Of a stretch of 64,000 nucleotides of DNA, positions 61,610 through 64,000 are shown in pieces. A model generated the notes under the pieces. The model made no database searches. It was given only the letters and a program-made list of their open reading frames with translations, and was not told where the DNA came from. Positions within the stretch are counted from its first letter, which is position 1; every line of letters begins with the position of its first letter. A program made the translations under genes and the position numbers. The DNA is from Setophaga petechia (lineage: Eukaryota > Chordata > Aves > Passeriformes > Parulidae), in the NCBI GenBank assembly GCA_024362935.1, contig JANCRA010000032.1:6809001-6873000 (forward strand), read 5' to 3'.

Positions 61610-61632
61610 CTTATTCTTACAGTAAGAATAAG
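61610..61632. repeat. 23-nt near-perfect palindrome
   Basis: CTTATTCTTAC, a single A, then GTAAGAATAAG: 11-bp perfect arms around one central base. Flanks do not extend the symmetry. Confidence 0.95.
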
Positions 61633-61825
61633 CACCTGATTATTATCAACCTCACAGGGTTATCACATCCCTGTGAGACACTTGCCCTCAGAAATTCCTG
61701 TGATGATCAGGTTAATCACTGCGACAAAACAGAACTGAAAGGAGAAAAAAGGTTATGTTTTCAGTCCTCCTAAACCCTCGAATGGACTGATTTCACTGGT
61801 GTCCCCATACTGGACATTCCCTTAA

Positions 61826-61874
61826 GAGTTGGACTCGATGATCCTTGTGGGTCCCTTCCAACTCAGAATATTCT

Positions 61875-61875
<1 letters not shown>
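61826..61875 (+). mobile_element. CR1 LINE, extreme 3' end
   Basis: About 50 bp with the CR1 terminus: GTTGGACTCGATGATCC, GTGGGTCCCTTCCAACTCAG and ATATTCTCTGTG. Only the 3' UTR end is present. It runs without a break into the GT microsatellite, which probably grew from the terminal ATTCTRTG octamer. Confidence 0.92.
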
Positions 61876-61921
<46 letters not shown>

Positions 61922-61923
61922 TG
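61876..61923. repeat. (GT)n microsatellite
   Basis: About 24 GT units with two single interruptions (GCGT near 61881 and GTATGT near 61914). A minus-strand frame across it encodes a His-Thr run that is only the repeat translated. Confidence 0.97.
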
Positions 61924-64000
61924 AAAGAGACAAGGCTGGAGGAAAGAGAGGGCCCATCAGGATGGTGGGGACCATCTCCTTTGGCGGCAGCACAGACATA
62001 GATGGCTTTTGGTGAGCATGAGCCTGGCCAGGTGCACCAGGTCTGCCCAGCTGGCACCAGTCTCCTGGGCCTGGTCCTCTGCTCAGCCTGGGGGACCATT
62101 CCCAGGAGGGAGCTGGTGTGCAACAGGATGGCTGCAATGCTCTACAGCTGCCATTTTTATGGTGTACTTTGAGTGGCTGTTTTCAAGTTCGATCTCTTGG
62201 GTGATCAGTGCAGCTTGGCAGCACTGCAAAACCTGGAGGGACAGCAATTGGCAGTGCAAGGGGGCAGTGATGGTTGGGGGTCAGCAGAGTGAGTTTCTGC
62301 AGCCAGCACTGTCCCAAAGGTAGTGTGCTCTCCTGTGGCTCCTATCCCTTCTTCTGTCTCACTCTACGATAAACAAGACAAACATTGGAGAAATTATTTT
62401 GTCCTAGTCAAGAAACTACTAGGGTTTTCCAATCAATTAAGCAAAGCATGTGTTAAACTACTTATCTGGAGGATTTAATTGCCCTTCTTAGCCTTTCTTT
62501 TTTTGAAGTACTTGATATATCTCTAGCACAAGAAAAAGAAATAGCCTGGCAATATAAAGCAAAAAGGTATTGGGGAGCTGGAAGACAATAAGTATATATA
62601 AGAACTCTCACTAGTTTTAATTACCTTTATGCCATACAGTTTAGAAATTTGGAGAAGCTTTCAAATTTTACCATAAATTTTTTACCATCTATTTCTTAAT
62701 GCACTGGCTGCCCAGACAGGGGCACCATTTTCTCTAGTCTGATTTACATAGACAGTGTTTATATGAGCATCTTCAGGTGATACACTGAAAATCTTACTTC
62801 CCAAAGAGTAGTGAGATCTTTTCTTGCTATAATCTTACTTAGATCATTGCTTGCCTGGTTTTTGTTCTCAGGAATATACTCCATGTGTTTTTTATATCTT
62901 TGTTTTCCCCTTCCCAACTGTTTGATTTGTGTGTTCATAGCAAATTATTCTTATTTTCAGGTTACACACTTTATTAAGTAGGGAAATTCTGTTGTTTCAG
63001 GAGGCTAAGATGACATTAAAAAACAAGTACTGGAGATAAAAGTGCATGTCATACCAACTTATGTATACAACATTCAAAGCTTGAAAACTAAGCCAGGGCA
63101 TGCACAGAGCCAGCATTTGGGTCAGCTGTTTCAGGGCTGGTGCCTGCTGGAGCAAAACTGGGTTATTCTTGAGATATGCATTTTCTAACCTCTGCCTCTC
63201 CAGCCAAGGTATCATGAGAATTTAGCAAGGGACTCAAAAAGGTCCAGGCTCTTCTGTAAGCAGGTAGGTGGGACAGGGCTGTGGTGGGGCTGCAGGCCAG
63301 GAGGGAGGCTCCATGACTGATGTACACAGAGTCCCAGGATCCTGCAAGTTTTGTTTGTGTGGCACTTCTGGGCACTCAGCAGGGTGCCAATAAAAACCCC
63401 TTCTGTTATATTTAAATATAAGTTAAACTGAGCTGCCCCTGAAGGTACCCTCTTAACTGCAGGCGTAGATTGTGCTGTTGGAAGATGCTTGTGGTGACTG
63501 CTTCACCTTTTAAATGCTGCTTATAAGCCATTCATAAATTTTTTGATATTTGTTAAAAGTAGTTTGCAGCATCTCCATAGCTCAGGGCAGTTGTGTTTCC
63601 ATCTGTTCTGCCTGCTGTAAGTTGTCAGTTCTGGATTTGACACTGTGGAGGAAAACTGGCGTATGACAAAGAGGAAGCAGGACCCACGTTGATTGACAGA
63701 ATATTTTCTCAGTGGGAAAGTGCAGTGAACTCAGGCATAAAAAGGGGTAATCCGAAAGATATTTATCTCTAGGGATCTAAATTATGTTAGAAAATATACA
63801 AACAAAGATGCTGTGGGCTCTACACATTCTTGTGCTATCCTTTAAGATAGATCATTGCTAAAGGAATGAATAAGAGAAAAGTCTTTGTTGATAAATTCCC
63901 TGGGAATTCATTATAATTCTGTTTTGAGCCTTTGCGTGCATTCCTGGAAGCATCACATGTCACATTACCCTTATGTGTAGTTGTGAAATGTGGAATTTAA
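61924..64000. other. Noncoding stretch, no gene seen
   Basis: Frames of at most 114 codons, without domains; those at 61793-62137 (minus) cross the GT repeat. GC-richer to about 62340, AT-rich after. No repeat family or RNA gene recognised up to the window end. Confidence 0.55.

Larger units (their letters stand above)
52823..61825. other. Long noncoding stretch, no gene seen
   Basis: About 9 kb without a supported gene. The longest frame (plus 55818-56255, 145 codons) sits in the GC-richest patch and has no domain. Smaller items (direct repeats, tandem duplication, hairpin, palindrome, candidate regulatory block, old AT-rich repeat) are listed separately. Confidence 0.5.

Noticed and set aside
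61863..62123. Minus-strand frame with a His-Thr repeat
   Set aside because: The repeat is the GT microsatellite in translation, and the rest has no domain.
1..64000. CRISPR array, operon, phage or other prokaryotic system
   Set aside because: No regularly spaced repeats, no dense coding, no ribosome-binding-site pattern; composition and repeats are vertebrate.

Overview
This window looks like intergenic or deep-intronic chromosomal DNA from a bird, most likely a songbird. The basis is the interspersed repeats. There are five 3'-anchored fragments of CR1 LINEs of the avian type and one solo LTR whose sequence resembles an endogenous-retrovirus LTR family I recall from passerine genomes. Base composition is AT-rich with few CpGs, and there is no CpG island. 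There are no bacterial operon features.

I find no protein-coding gene or exon that I can support. All open frames are short (the longest is about 200 codons) and none has a recognisable domain, with one exception: fragments of LINE reverse transcriptase, which are clearly broken. I recognise no tRNA, rRNA, snRNA or CRISPR.

Layout. 1-7 kb: single-copy DNA with a CR1 tail (2.6 kb), a solo LTR (3.4-3.8 kb) and a cluster of three strand-asymmetric G/T-rich tracts (3.9, 5.75-6.0 and 6.75 kb). 7.9-10.8 kb: two blocks that look like conserved noncoding elements; the second holds a chance-like 181-codon open frame. 17.2-18.0 kb: an old minus-strand LINE of the L3/CR1-like type. 21.4 kb: a CR1 tail. 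26.6-27.0 kb: a candidate conserved block. 35-43 kb: more candidate conserved blocks, a CR1 tail (37.2 kb), an 18-bp tandem repeat with palindromic units (38.8 kb), a GATA microsatellite (41.6 kb) and the longest CR1 copy (41.8-42.8 kb). 43-64 kb: further candidate regulatory blocks, a plus-strand L3/CR1-like LINE relic (52 kb), a 26-bp direct repeat bracketing about 400 bp (53.6/54.0 kb), a strong 69-nt hairpin (59.6 kb) and a CR1 tail running into a GT microsatellite (61.8 kb).

Taken together this resembles a gene desert with scattered candidate enhancers and decayed retroelements. No new multi-gene system is visible. The observations most worth testing are the hairpin at 59,580-59,648, the direct repeats at 53.6/54.0 kb, the block at 9.96-10.81 kb and the G/T-rich cluster. 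Repeat-family calls rest on remembered consensus features, and conservation calls are inferred from sequence texture only; no alignment was run.
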